DNA of 64,000 bases from Ferrovibrio sp. (GTDB lineage: Bacteria > Pseudomonadota > Alphaproteobacteria > Ferrovibrionales > Ferrovibrionaceae). The stretch is from contig NZ_JAGOLP010000011.1 in the NCBI RefSeq assembly GCF_017994015.1, forward strand, positions 31,023 through 95,022, written 5' to 3'. A program made the position numbers and the translations under genes. The notes under the pieces are model-generated. The model made no database searches, had not been told where the DNA came from, and saw only the letters and a list, made by a program, of their open reading frames with translations. Positions 17,810 to 26,369 of the stretch are shown here, one piece after another (positions within the stretch are counted from its first letter, which is position 1; each line of letters opens with the position of its first letter).

Positions 17810-18490
17810 ATGAAGTTGTTGTTGATAGAGGACGATCAGGAAACCGCACGTTTCATTATAGAAGGCCTGCGTGAAGCCGGGCATACGGTGGATCATGCCG
17901 GCAATGGCCGCGATGGCCTGTTCATGGCGGCCGGCGAGGGCTACGATGTCATGGTAGTGGATCGCATGCTGCCTGGCCTGGACGGCCTCGGCATTGTCAA
18001 GACCATCCGCGCCGCGGCCATAAAAACGCCGGTGCTGTTTCTCACCACGCTGACCGGCATCGATGACCGGGTGGAAGGGTTGGAAGCCGGTGCGGATGAT
18101 TATCTGGCCAAACCCTTTGCCTTTGCTGAGTTGCTTGCCCGTATCAACGCATTGGCACGTCGGCCGCCCATAGCGCAGATCGAGACTGTGTTGCGCGTGG
18201 CCGATCTGGAGCTAGATCTGCTCAAGCGCAATGTCAGCCGGGCCGGCCGGCGCATTGATCTGCAACCGCAGGAATTCAAGCTGTTGGAATATCTGATGCG
18301 TCATGCCGGCCGCGTGGTGACCCGCACCATGCTGCTGGAGAATGTGTGGGAATTCCATTTCGATCCGCAAACCAATGTGGTTGAAACCCATATCAGCCGC
18401 TTGCGCGGCAAGGTGGATCGTGGCTTCAAGGCGGAATTGATCCATACCGTGCGCGGCGCCGGATACAGTATTCATGCGCCAGATACCTAG
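17810..18490 (+). CDS. OmpR/PhoB-family response regulator
   Basis: A 226-residue response regulator. The receiver domain (1-120) has the acidic pair in LLLIEDDQE, phospho-acceptor Asp in MVVDRMLPGLDG, Thr in FLTTLTG and Lys in DDYLAKPF. The C-terminal winged helix has the usual QPQEFKLLEYLMRHAGRVVTR and VVETHISRLRGKVDRG. ATG 17810 starts the beta-1 strand (MKLLLIEDD); the upstream open frame lies in the promoter region. It overlaps the kinase start by 17 bases, so the pair is coupled. It is likely to act on the divergent envelope gene. Confidence 0.95.
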   Translation: MKLLLIEDDQETARFIIEGLREAGHTVDHAGNGRDGLFMAAGEGYDVMVVDRMLPGLDGLGIVKTIRAAAIKTPVLFLTTLTGIDDRVEGLEAGADDYLAKPFAFAELLARINALARRPPIAQIETVLRVADLELDLLKRNVSRAGRRIDLQPQEFKLLEYLMRHAGRVVTRTMLLENVWEFHFDPQTNVVETHISRLRGKVDRGFKAELIHTVRGAGYSIHAPDT

Positions 18491-19859
18491 ATTGCTGCGT
18501 ACCATTGGCTTCCGGCTGGCGGCACTCTATGCCGCCATTTTCGGCCTGTCGGTATTATTGCTGTTTGGCGTGGTTTACTTCCTCGCCAGTAGCACCTTGC
18601 GCGGTGAACTGGTGCGGATCGTGGAAAACGAGATCGCCACGGTGACAGAAGATATGGCGCGTAACGGTTTGCCCGCCGTGGCCGCGGAGATCGAGCGTCG
18701 CATGGCTTCCGGCATGCATCCCACCACCTATTATCTGCTGCTGGCCGCCGATGACACCGTGCTGGCTGGCAATATGCCGAAATCCGCGCGCCATGCAGGA
18801 TGGCATGAATTACCGCCGCCGCGCGCTCAGTTTGACGATGATGAGGATGCCGAGGAATGGGCCGAACATGCCCTGTTGGCTTTTGGCCGTAGCCTGCCTG
18901 GCGGGGCCTATCTGGTGGTGGGCGAGGATGGTTTCCGCATGGTGGAAACCGAGGAGGTTATTATCCGCACCTTCCTGCTGGCGCTGGCCGGCATGCTTGT
19001 CCTGGCAGTGGGCGGGGGCTTGCTGCTCAGCGCCAGTTTTCTGCGCCGGGTTGAGGCGATCAGCCGCGCAGCGCAGGATATCGTGCAAAACAATCTACAG
19101 GGCCGCATCCCGACCCGTGGCACGGATGACGAACTGGACCGTCTTTCGCTTGGTCTCAACGACATGCTGGATCGGCTGGAAGCGCTGATGGAAAGCCTGC
19201 GCCAGGTATCAAATGATATCGCCCACGATCTGCGTACCCCTCTCAGTCGTTTGCGCCAAAGGCTGGAAACCACTCGGCTGAAATCGCGCTCGGCGACGGA
19301 TTATGAAACTGCCATCGACCAGGCGATAATCGAAGTGGATACCATCCTGGCCACCTTTGCGGCTTTGTTGCGTATTGCGCAGATTGAAGCCGGCCGCCGC
19401 AAGGCGAATTTCCAGCTGGTTGACCTGTCGGCGGTATTCGGGGCCATTGCCGATGCCTATGCCGCAGTGGCGGAAGATGCCGGCCAGAGCCTGCAGGCTG
19501 ATCTTGCGCCAGGTATCAGCCTGCGTGGCGACCGCGAATTGCTGACCCAGATGCTGGCCAATGTGGTGGAGAATGCCATCCGCCATTGTCCGCCCGGCAC
19601 GCGCATTGTCTTGACGCTGCGTGCCAAGGCCGGGGGTGGTTTTATCGGTTGTGTGACAGATAACGGCCCCGGTATCCCGCCCGAGGAGCGCGGGCATGTG
19701 TTTCAGCGTTTTGTCCGGCTGGAGCGCAGCCGCACCACGCCAGGCAACGGGCTGGGGCTGGCTTTGACTGCTGCTGTGGCAGACCTGCATGGGATTACCA
19801 TCCGGCTCGACGATGCTGCTCCCGGTCTGTTGGTGGAATTCAGCAAGGCTGACGGTTAA
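18474..19859 (+). CDS. Two-component sensor histidine kinase
   Basis: A 461-residue inner-membrane kinase. TM1 is about residues 15-38, the periplasmic sensor about 40-165 (with a very acidic DDDEDAEEWAE patch near 121-131), and TM2 about 166-190. A HAMP domain follows, then DHp with phospho-His251 in NDIAHDLRTPLSRLR, and a HATPase_c domain with N-box VVENAIRH, G1 DNGPGIP and G2 GNGLGLAL. It overlaps the response regulator by 17 bp and its stop overlaps the convergent XRE gene by four bases. The acidic sensor patch could bind cations or cationic peptides, as in PhoQ-like kinases; this is inference. Confidence 0.94.
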   Translation: MRQIPRLLRTIGFRLAALYAAIFGLSVLLLFGVVYFLASSTLRGELVRIVENEIATVTEDMARNGLPAVAAEIERRMASGMHPTTYYLLLAADDTVLAGNMPKSARHAGWHELPPPRAQFDDDEDAEEWAEHALLAFGRSLPGGAYLVVGEDGFRMVETEEVIIRTFLLALAGMLVLAVGGGLLLSASFLRRVEAISRAAQDIVQNNLQGRIPTRGTDDELDRLSLGLNDMLDRLEALMESLRQVSNDIAHDLRTPLSRLRQRLETTRLKSRSATDYETAIDQAIIEVDTILATFAALLRIAQIEAGRRKANFQLVDLSAVFGAIADAYAAVAEDAGQSLQADLAPGISLRGDRELLTQMLANVVENAIRHCPPGTRIVLTLRAKAGGGFIGCVTDNGPGIPPEERGHVFQRFVRLERSRTTPGNGLGLALTAAVADLHGITIRLDDAAPGLLVEFSKADG

Positions 19860-20650
19860 CCGGCAAGGCGGCGCAGGATTTCGGCGGTTTCCGCATCGGC
19901 GGGGAAAAATGCCTCGATGGCCAGTTCGGCCAGGGTGATATCCACCGGCGTGCCGAACATCATGGTGGTGCTGTAAAAACTCAGCAGGCCGGCTTCGGTG
20001 CTGAATTGCAGCGGCACTGCCAGGCTATCTGCGGGGCGTTCGGGCGGCCGCCGTGCCGGGATGCCGGGCGGTGGCGGATAAGCGGCCAGTTCGGCATGCA
20101 GCGCGCTCAGTTTGGCATCAGCCGAGATATCGATCTGTCGCTTCAGCCGCGCCAGCAGATGAGCGCGCCATTCGGTGTAATTCGCCGTGCGGCTGGCCAG
20201 GCCCTGAGGATGCAGGCTCAGCCGCAGCACATTCACCGGCGGCTTGAGCAATGCCGCATCGGCGCCAGCCAGCAGCGGTGCCACCATGCGATTGGCGGCC
20301 ACCATATGCCAATGCCGATCAATCGCCAGCGCCGGATAGGGCTCGTGCCCGGCCAATATTTTATCGATGGCTTGGCGCACCTGATCCAATGCCGGGTCAT
20401 TGAGGGCGCGTTCCGGAAATACCGGGGCGAAGCCGGCCGAAACCAGCAGCGTATTGCGCTCGCGCAAAGGCACATCCAGGTGCTCGCATAGCCGCAGCAG
20501 CATCTCGCGGCTTGGCGCGGCACGGCCGGTTTCAACAAAGCTCAGATGCTTGGTGGAGATATCGGCCTCCAGTGCAAGGTCGAGCTGGCTCATGCGGCGG
20601 CGCTGGCGCCAGTCGCGCAACAGGCCGCCGATCGGTGATGCTTCCGTCAT
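19856..20650 (-). CDS. XRE-family regulator with MmyB-like ligand-binding domain
   Basis: A 264-residue regulator with an N-terminal Cro/C1 HTH (LLRDWRQRRRMSQLDLALEADISTKHLSFVETGRAAPSRE region, residues about 8-50) and the MmyB-like ligand-binding domain, recognised by YPALAIDRHWHMVAANR and by FYSTTMMFGTPVDITLAELAIEAFFP near the end. This family typically represses a divergent gene in response to a small ligand. It is divergent from the small membrane protein at 20766. The spacer contains two perfect palindromes, one probably its operator. Ligand unknown. Confidence 0.92.
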   Translation of the reverse strand: MTEASPIGGLLRDWRQRRRMSQLDLALEADISTKHLSFVETGRAAPSREMLLRLCEHLDVPLRERNTLLVSAGFAPVFPERALNDPALDQVRQAIDKILAGHEPYPALAIDRHWHMVAANRMVAPLLAGADAALLKPPVNVLRLSLHPQGLASRTANYTEWRAHLLARLKRQIDISADAKLSALHAELAAYPPPPGIPARRPPERPADSLAVPLQFSTEAGLLSFYSTTMMFGTPVDITLAELAIEAFFPADAETAEILRRLAG

Positions 20651-20664
20651 GCCATCAGACTAAC

Positions 20665-20677
20665 CGGAAAATTTCCG
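20665..20677. promoter_or_regulatory. Perfect 13-bp palindrome CGGAAAATTTCCG
   Basis: Exact inverted repeat (6-1-6) located 15 bp before the XRE-family start codon, where bound protein would block transcription or initiation. It is a candidate operator for the XRE gene, distinct from the second palindrome at 20685. Confidence 0.45.
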
Positions 20678-20684
20678 TGCTCCA

Positions 20685-20701
20685 ATTACCTGGCAGGTAA
20701 T
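20685..20701. promoter_or_regulatory. Perfect 17-bp palindrome ATTACCTGGCAGGTAAT
   Basis: Exact 8-1-8 inverted repeat in the middle of the 115-bp spacer between the XRE/MmyB-type regulator and the small membrane protein gene. A chance perfect 17-mer palindrome in a short spacer is improbable. By position it is the best candidate operator for the regulator's HTH dimer. Confidence 0.6.
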
Positions 20702-20765
20702 CGACGCGCTGCCGGGCCTGCGGCAGGCTGGGTGCATCACTCACCAAGCCACAAGGAGTTTCACC

Positions 20766-21152
20766 ATGATTTTTCTCCGTCGCATCCTGTTTCTTGATGC
20801 TGTCACCTGCATCGCCGCCGGGCTGCTGATGCTGTTGGGCGCCGGCCTTCTGAACGATCTGCTCGGCCTGCCGGAAAGCCTGTTGCGTTATGCCGGCCTC
20901 AGCCTGCTGCCTTTCGCCGGCTTGCTGCTTTATCTCGCCACGCGCCAGGCCATCCCGCGCGGTGGTGTCTGGCTGGTGGTGGCGCTGAATGTGCTATGGG
21001 TGCTGGACAGCATCCTGCTGTTGCTGGCCGGTGGCTATTCACCCACCCCGCTTGGCTATGGCTTCGTGCTGGCCCAGGCCGGCGCCGTGGCCGTGCTCAC
21101 CGAACTGGAAATGATCGGGCTGCGTCGCGCCCGCCAAGCCGCCCCAGCGTGA
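20766..21152 (+). CDS. Small four-helix integral membrane protein
   Basis: A 128-residue hydrophobic protein with four predicted membrane helices (about residues 8-30, 40-60, 66-88 and 96-116) and short loops. ATG 20766 follows AAGGAG with good spacing. I do not recognise a specific family with confidence; proteins of this size and topology recur beside MmyB-type XRE regulators. No catalytic motif is visible. It is divergent from the XRE gene across the palindromic spacer, so it is probably the regulated target. Function unknown. Confidence 0.8.
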   Translation: MIFLRRILFLDAVTCIAAGLLMLLGAGLLNDLLGLPESLLRYAGLSLLPFAGLLLYLATRQAIPRGGVWLVVALNVLWVLDSILLLLAGGYSPTPLGYGFVLAQAGAVAVLTELEMIGLRRARQAAPA

Positions 21153-21155
21153 GTG

Positions 21156-21995
21156 TCATTTCAGCATGAAAGGCCGCACGGCGCCGCTTGTGATCTGCTC
21201 GAAGCTGTTGGCTTCGAGCAGGTCCAGCGCGGGCTTGGCTCGGCTGGGCGGCAAGGCGATGAGATTGACATCACTGCCTTTCAGTTCCTGCGTCGAGGCT
21301 TTGAAATTGCCGGGCCGATAGCGCTGGGCAGCATACCAATAGGGCGTGTAGCCGGCATCTTTCAGGGCGCCGATGATGGCGGGAAAGGTTTCTGACTTAT
21401 TGGCTTCGCAGAAAATCGCCGGCTGATGCTGCCGGATCAGGCTTTGCGCGCCTTGCAGCACCGGCACTTCCAGGCCCTCCACATCGATCTTCAACAAATC
21501 AAGCCGTGCCAGATTCTGCAATGCTGGCTCGGCATCCAGCGTGGTCAGCCGCACCGGCTCACGCCAGGTATTGCCGGCATAGGCGCTTTCGGTGGCAAAG
21601 CCCTTGTCGATCGAGAAGGAACCATAGTTGAAGGGCTGGCTGTAATCCGAAGTTTCGATCTCAACCTGGCCTTCATGTCCGCCCACCGCGGCATGCAGTG
21701 CGCGGGCGTTGACGATGTTGTTCAGCGCCAGATTGGCGCAAAGCAGGGTGAAGATCGGCCGCTGCGGCTCGAAACAGAAAACCCGGCCCTGATGGCAGAT
21801 TTTGGCCAGGGCGACACTATGGGTGCCGATATTGGCGCCCACTTCCACCACATGGCTTTCAGGCTTCAGCAGCAGTTTGAACAAGGCCACTTCGGCCTCG
21901 CTCCATTCGCCATAAACCCGCATGTGATCGCTGATGAAATCACCGTGCAGCAGCAGGAACTTGCCCCATAGGCAATCTTCCAGATAGGTCTGCAT
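21156..21995 (-). CDS. FkbM family methyltransferase
   Basis: A 279-residue SAM-dependent methyltransferase. Motif I is VVEVGANIGTHSVALAK (about residues 48-64), with the acidic motif II in VFCFEPQRP, then LDLLKIDVEGLEVPVLQGA and IFCEANK, all characteristic of the FkbM family, which O-methylates hydroxyls of sugars or polyketides. It begins 11 bp after the GH-like gene on the same strand. A role in methylating a glycan is plausible but not shown. The lone position outside an O-antigen cluster is notable. Confidence 0.9.
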   Translation of the reverse strand: MQTYLEDCLWGKFLLLHGDFISDHMRVYGEWSEAEVALFKLLLKPESHVVEVGANIGTHSVALAKICHQGRVFCFEPQRPIFTLLCANLALNNIVNARALHAAVGGHEGQVEIETSDYSQPFNYGSFSIDKGFATESAYAGNTWREPVRLTTLDAEPALQNLARLDLLKIDVEGLEVPVLQGAQSLIRQHQPAIFCEANKSETFPAIIGALKDAGYTPYWYAAQRYRPGNFKASTQELKGSDVNLIALPPSRAKPALDLLEANSFEQITSGAVRPFMLK

Positions 21996-22006
21996 CGCGG
22001 TTTACC

Positions 22007-23245
22007 TCATTCGACCAGGAAAGGCAGGTTGGCAGTGGCGGCGGCGCCCTTGCCATCACGCAGCACCAGAAACAGTCGGTAGCGCCCGGGTTTCAGGCCC
22101 TGGATGCTGACACCGGCAATATCGCCGCCCAAAGTCGCGCGCGGAAAACTCGGCGGCACAGTCTCCAGATCGCCGGCCACGCGCAGATCCGTGCTTTCGG
22201 CCAACACCGTCCATTCGGCGCGCAGGGCATCGCCATCGGGATCGCTGGCTTCCAGCAGGGCGCGGCCGGCATGGGCGGCCGGCCATTGCGGCGCATGGCT
22301 GAACTGGAATCTTGCTATGCGGGGTGCGCGATTGCCGCCTGGTGTGCGGCCGCGCCATTGCGCCGCCAGCACTTCGGCGGTCTGGTTCCACTCGCCGCCC
22401 GGCAGCAGCATGCTGTGCCAGGTCGGGGTCACTTCCTGCTTGTTGCCCCACAGGAAGGCCAGCCAGCCATTGCTTGCCGGTGGTGCCAGCTTGGGCAGAT
22501 AAGTCGCCAGAAGTGCGGCTTTCTCTGTGCTGCTTGGTTCGATGAAGGCGCCCCAGGGAGTTTTTGCCGCCTGCCACTGGCCACGCGGCCCCAGTTCGGT
22601 GATCAGCAGCGGGCCATCCCAGCCCTGCTTGCGCACACGCTCGGGCAGGCTGGTCAGGCCCTCGCCATAGGCGTTCACGCCCAGCACATCAATGCTGGGT
22701 GCCGCCGCCACCAGCTTGGCCACCTTGTTGTTGCCGGCCTCGGCCAGCACAGCCAGGGTGGGATGCGCCGGATCAAGCCGCTTGACCAGTTTGGCTGCGG
22801 CCTCGATGCCGGGCCACACTTCGGCGTCATCGGCAAGCTCGGATTCCACTTCGTTGCCCAGGCCCCACATCAGCAGGGCAGGGTGCTTCTTGTGGCGTTC
22901 AACAAAGGCTTCCAGCTTGGCAAGCTGGCCACGCACAAAAGCCGGATCGCGATAGCTGACGCCGCGGCGTGGATGTTCCAGCCAGAAGCCCAGGATCACT
23001 TTCAGGCCATGCTTATGCGCCTCATCCAGCACGCCAGCCTCTTCGGCGCCATAGGTGCGGATAGTATTGGCGCCAAGCTGGCGCAACACGCCAAGCTGCG
23101 TGCTGCCGGCGGCGCCCTGCACGATATAGGGTTTGCCACCCAGCAGGATGTCGCGGCCATGCACGCTGATTTCGGCGCCGGCCGCTGCCGGGATGATCGG
23201 CAGCAGCCAGCCGAGCAGCGCCAGAAGAGCTAAACGAGCGCTCAA
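22007..23245 (-). CDS. Secreted glycoside hydrolase family 2-like TIM-barrel protein
   Basis: A 412-residue exported protein. A signal peptide (LALLALLGWLLPIIPAAAG) precedes a GH2_C-like TIM barrel. The acid/base Glu132 lies in MWGLGNEVE and the likely nucleophile Glu217 in LLITELGPRG, both at the expected strand ends. The C-terminal 100 residues look like an Ig/fibronectin-like module. The only start giving a complete signal peptide is a TTG at 23245 that overlaps the upstream stop by four bases (TTGA). Possible substrates are beta-linked glycans. Order amidohydrolase - this gene - FkbM suggests one transcript. Confidence 0.82.
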   Translation of the reverse strand: MSARLALLALLGWLLPIIPAAAGAEISVHGRDILLGGKPYIVQGAAGSTQLGVLRQLGANTIRTYGAEEAGVLDEAHKHGLKVILGFWLEHPRRGVSYRDPAFVRGQLAKLEAFVERHKKHPALLMWGLGNEVESELADDAEVWPGIEAAAKLVKRLDPAHPTLAVLAEAGNNKVAKLVAAAPSIDVLGVNAYGEGLTSLPERVRKQGWDGPLLITELGPRGQWQAAKTPWGAFIEPSSTEKAALLATYLPKLAPPASNGWLAFLWGNKQEVTPTWHSMLLPGGEWNQTAEVLAAQWRGRTPGGNRAPRIARFQFSHAPQWPAAHAGRALLEASDPDGDALRAEWTVLAESTDLRVAGDLETVPPSFPRATLGGDIAGVSIQGLKPGRYRLFLVLRDGKGAAATANLPFLVE

Positions 23246-24489
23246 AACGCCGCCGCTTGGCTCAAGCCCGGCATCTGGCCGCGCAGGCCGCCCAGCATGG
23301 TGGGCAGGCCTGCTGCCACGCCGCCCTTGCGGAACACGGCCAGGCGATGCTCGGGGCGCGAGGCGCGGGTGATGTCGGCCACCGGGTCGCCGGCTACCAG
23401 CAGAAAATCCGCCGCCGCGCCGGCTTTCACCTGACCATGGCTCGGCAGGTCGAGCAGGTCGGCGGCCAGGCTGGTACCGCTGCGCAGCGCATCCAGCGGC
23501 TGCATGCCGGCTTCCACCATATATTCCAGTTCCAGCGCATTCTCGCCATGGCGGTTGAACGGCGTGCCGGCATCGGTGCCCATCGCCACCTTGCCGCCGG
23601 CTTCGTAGAACATCTTGAAGGCACGCAGATGCACTTCATACACCCGCTCGGCCTTTTCCACCGCCCAGGGTGGGATGCCGGCATTCTTGTTGCGCACGAT
23701 ATTCTTCACTGCTGCCAGAGTGGGCACCAGATAGGTGCCCCGCTCCAGCATCGCAGCCAGGCATTCCTGGTTCATGAAGATGCCATGCTCGATTGAGCTG
23801 ACGCCGCCCAGCACGGCATTCATGATGCCTTCGGCGCCCTGGGCATGGCTGGCAGTGCGTTTGCGGAAACGTGCTGCCTCGGCCAGACCCGCGGCCATTT
23901 CCTCGCGACTGTAATGCGCATCCTCGGGATCAACGCCGGGCGTCATCACGCCGCCGGTGGCCATAATCTTGATCGCATCGGCGCCGGCATGAATCTGCTC
24001 GCGCACGGCGCGGATCACATCATCCACACCATCGGCCACCCGGCCGGTGCTGTTGCCGTGGCCGCCGGTCATGCAGATCATCTTGCCTACGGCGCGGATG
24101 GTCGGGCCATCGAATTCGCCACGCAGGATCGCATCGCGCACGCCGATCTCAATATAGTCGCGGCCGCCGCAATCGCGCACCGCCACGATGCCAGCCTTCA
24201 AGGTCTGCTGCGCCAGGGTCAGGGTCTTGAGCGTAAGCTGGGCTGCGCCGAGTTTTTTCTGCACCGTCATCGGATCAGCCTCGCCGCCCGAAGTAAGATG
24301 CACATGGCAATCGATCAGGCCGGGCAGCAGGGTGCCGCCGCTGGTATCCACCACGCTGCCACTGAAACCGGCGAATTCCCCCTTGGGGGCAACCTGTGCC
24401 ACCTTGCCATGCTCCACCAGCACGCCATGGTCCGGCACAGGCGGGTTATGGCCATCAAACAGCGCGCCGCCGATAAACAGGGTGGTCAT
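23242..24489 (-). CDS. Amidohydrolase family protein (imidazolonepropionase/prolidase-like)
   Basis: A 415-residue metal-dependent amidohydrolase without signal peptide. Metal motifs: DCHVHLTSGG (HxH), a KIMATGGVMTPG strand carrying the Lys, ASHAQGAEG, SIEHGIFM and GTDAGTPFNRHG with the Asp. This pattern matches the subgroup of prolidase-like/Xaa-Pro or Xaa-Arg dipeptidases. ATG 24489 follows AAGGAG at eight bases; the open frame beyond it, to 24606, overlaps the divergent ligase gene. It is the first gene of a three-gene minus-strand group. Exact substrate unknown. Confidence 0.9.
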   Translation of the reverse strand: MTTLFIGGALFDGHNPPVPDHGVLVEHGKVAQVAPKGEFAGFSGSVVDTSGGTLLPGLIDCHVHLTSGGEADPMTVQKKLGAAQLTLKTLTLAQQTLKAGIVAVRDCGGRDYIEIGVRDAILRGEFDGPTIRAVGKMICMTGGHGNSTGRVADGVDDVIRAVREQIHAGADAIKIMATGGVMTPGVDPEDAHYSREEMAAGLAEAARFRKRTASHAQGAEGIMNAVLGGVSSIEHGIFMNQECLAAMLERGTYLVPTLAAVKNIVRNKNAGIPPWAVEKAERVYEVHLRAFKMFYEAGGKVAMGTDAGTPFNRHGENALELEYMVEAGMQPLDALRSGTSLAADLLDLPSHGQVKAGAAADFLLVAGDPVADITRASRPEHRLAVFRKGGVAAGLPTMLGGLRGQMPGLSQAAAF

Positions 24490-24590
24490 CTTTCTACTCC
24501 TTGGAAACGGATCCGATTTGCGCCTAGGGTCGCGCTTAACACCGGGCGCGTCAATGTTTAGGCTGATGCAACACGAGCAGGGAGGGAAGC

Positions 24591-26192
24591 ATGCCGAGTT
24601 GGACATTGCCGGCCGGTGTGGCCACCAGATTTGAGGCGCATTTTGGTGATCGTCTGGTGTGCTGTTTTGCCGAGCGGGTGCAGGACAGCTACGACATTCT
24701 GGCCCGGGCCATAACCAGCCGGGGCGAGGCGGAGGCCGTGGTTTGCGGCGACGAGCGGCTGAGTTATGCCGAGCTGGGGCGTCGTGTTGAGCAGGTGGCG
24801 GGTGGCTTGGCGGCGCGCGGCATTGGCCCGGGCGACCGGGTGGCGCTGCTGCTTGGCAACCGGGTGGAATTTCTGCTCACGCTTTATGCCGCCCTGCGCC
24901 TGGGCGCCATTGCCGTGCCGATGGGCACACGCCTGCAACAGCCCGAGATCGCCTATATCCTTGAACATGCCGGCGCCAAGGCGCTGGTTTTTGAACCCAG
25001 CCTGGTTGAACGGCTGCCGCCGGTTGCCGAGACACCTGACCTGCTGCATCGCCTGGCACCAGGCGGCGCAGCTGGCGCCGAGGATTTTGCTGCGCTGAAT
25101 GGCAACGCGCCGCCACGCCCCGATGTGGCAGAGGAAGCCACGGCGGTGATCCTCTACACCTCCGGCACCACCGGGCGGCCCAAAGGCGCCATGCTCACCC
25201 ATTTCAACCTGGCGCATTCGCTGCTGCATTTTCAATATGGCATGGCGCTCGGGCCGCAGGATCGGCTGCTGCTGGCAGTGCCGGCCAGCCACGTCACCGG
25301 CCTGGTGGCGCAGATCATGCTGGCGGCACAGGCGCAAGCCACGCTGGTGATGATGCCGGAATTCAAGACCAAGGCGTTTCTTGACCTGGCGGCGCGTGAA
25401 CGCATCACCCAAGCTGTGCTGGTGCCGGCCATGTACAGCCTGTGCCTGCTGGAGCCGGATTTTGATAACGCTGATCTTTCGGCCTGGCGCGTTGGCGGCT
25501 ATGGCGGTGCGCCGACGCCGGCCGCTGTGATTGCCGCCCTGGCGCAGAAGTTGCCCAATCTTGGCCTGATGAATGCTTATGGCGCCACCGAAACAACATC
25601 GCCCACCACCATGATGCCGGCGGCACTGACCAAAGCGCATGCCGATAGTGTCGGTCTGGTGCTGCCTTGTGGCGAGGTGCGCGTGATGGATGCTGATGGC
25701 CGCGAAGTGGCGCCTGGCGAAACCGGCGAATTATGGATCGGCGGCGCCATGGTGGTGCCGGGCTACTGGCGCAATCCGGAAGCCACGGCGCGTGAATTCA
25801 CCGCTGGTTATTGGCATTCCGGCGATGTTGGCATGAAGGATGCCGATGGCTTTGTGCGGGTGTTTGACCGTGTCAAGGACATGCTCAATCGCGGTGGCTA
25901 CAAGATATTCTCTGTGGAGGTGGAGAATGTGCTGGCGGCGCATGATGGCGTGCTGGAAAGCGCCATTGTGGCCAAGCCTTGTCCGGTGCTGGGCGAGCGC
26001 GTACATGCCTTTGTCAGTCGGCGCCATGGCGATGTTTCAGCCGATGAACTGCACCGTTTCTGCGCCACGCGGCTGGCCGATTACAAGGTGCCGGAAAGCT
26101 TCACTTTGGTGGACGAACCCTTGCCGCGCAACGCGAATGGCAAGCTGATGAAACGCATTCTGCGCGAGAAGTTGTTGGCCACGATGGCGTGA
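24591..26192 (+). CDS. Class I adenylate-forming enzyme (acyl-CoA ligase)
   Basis: A 533-residue ATP-dependent acid-CoA ligase. Motifs in order: LYTSGTTGRPKGAMLTH (P-loop, A3), YGATETTSPTTMM (A5), GYWRNPEAT, HSGDVGMKDADGFVRVFDRVKDM (A7/A8) and the C-terminal catalytic lysine in PRNANGKLMKR. This is a complete ANL enzyme. ATG 24591 follows GGGAGGG. It is divergent from the amidohydrolase with a 101-bp spacer and is followed by a clear intrinsic terminator at 26234, so it is monocistronic. The carboxylate substrate is undetermined. Confidence 0.94.
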   Translation: MPSWTLPAGVATRFEAHFGDRLVCCFAERVQDSYDILARAITSRGEAEAVVCGDERLSYAELGRRVEQVAGGLAARGIGPGDRVALLLGNRVEFLLTLYAALRLGAIAVPMGTRLQQPEIAYILEHAGAKALVFEPSLVERLPPVAETPDLLHRLAPGGAAGAEDFAALNGNAPPRPDVAEEATAVILYTSGTTGRPKGAMLTHFNLAHSLLHFQYGMALGPQDRLLLAVPASHVTGLVAQIMLAAQAQATLVMMPEFKTKAFLDLAARERITQAVLVPAMYSLCLLEPDFDNADLSAWRVGGYGGAPTPAAVIAALAQKLPNLGLMNAYGATETTSPTTMMPAALTKAHADSVGLVLPCGEVRVMDADGREVAPGETGELWIGGAMVVPGYWRNPEATAREFTAGYWHSGDVGMKDADGFVRVFDRVKDMLNRGGYKIFSVEVENVLAAHDGVLESAIVAKPCPVLGERVHAFVSRRHGDVSADELHRFCATRLADYKVPESFTLVDEPLPRNANGKLMKRILREKLLATMA

Positions 26193-26233
26193 AGCCCCGT
26201 CATTGGCGGCGAATCGTCGCCTCGGCACTGATT

Positions 26234-26257
26234 AAGCCGCATTACAAGCGGCTTTTT
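26234..26257 (+). terminator. Rho-independent terminator after the acyl-CoA ligase
   Basis: AAGCCGC (26234-26240), a 7-base loop, GCGGCTT (26248-26254), then a run of T continuing to 26257. Perfect 7-bp stem 41 bases after the stop codon. Confidence 0.8.
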
Positions 26258-26304
26258 AGCGTCAGGGCGATGGGCAAGGCGCCTGGGCGATGCTATGCAG
26301 AAGT

Positions 26305-26340
26305 TCGGGGATGCACCCCGATTCGATTCGGACACCCGAA
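26305..26340 (+). promoter_or_regulatory. Leader hairpins before the HU gene
   Basis: Two small hairpins lie in the leader: TCGGGG/CCCCGA around a 5-base loop (26305-26321) and TTCGG/CCGAA around a 4-base loop (26327-26340). They sit just before the AACGGAGGA ribosome-binding site and may tune mRNA stability. Confidence 0.3.
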
Positions 26341-26369
26341 AAGATCGACTCAACGGAGGAGTGAAAACC

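Noticed and set aside
26193..26369. Possible small RNA between the ligase and HU
   Set aside because: The hairpins are explained as the ligase terminator and HU leader; no separate promoter-terminator pair is seen.
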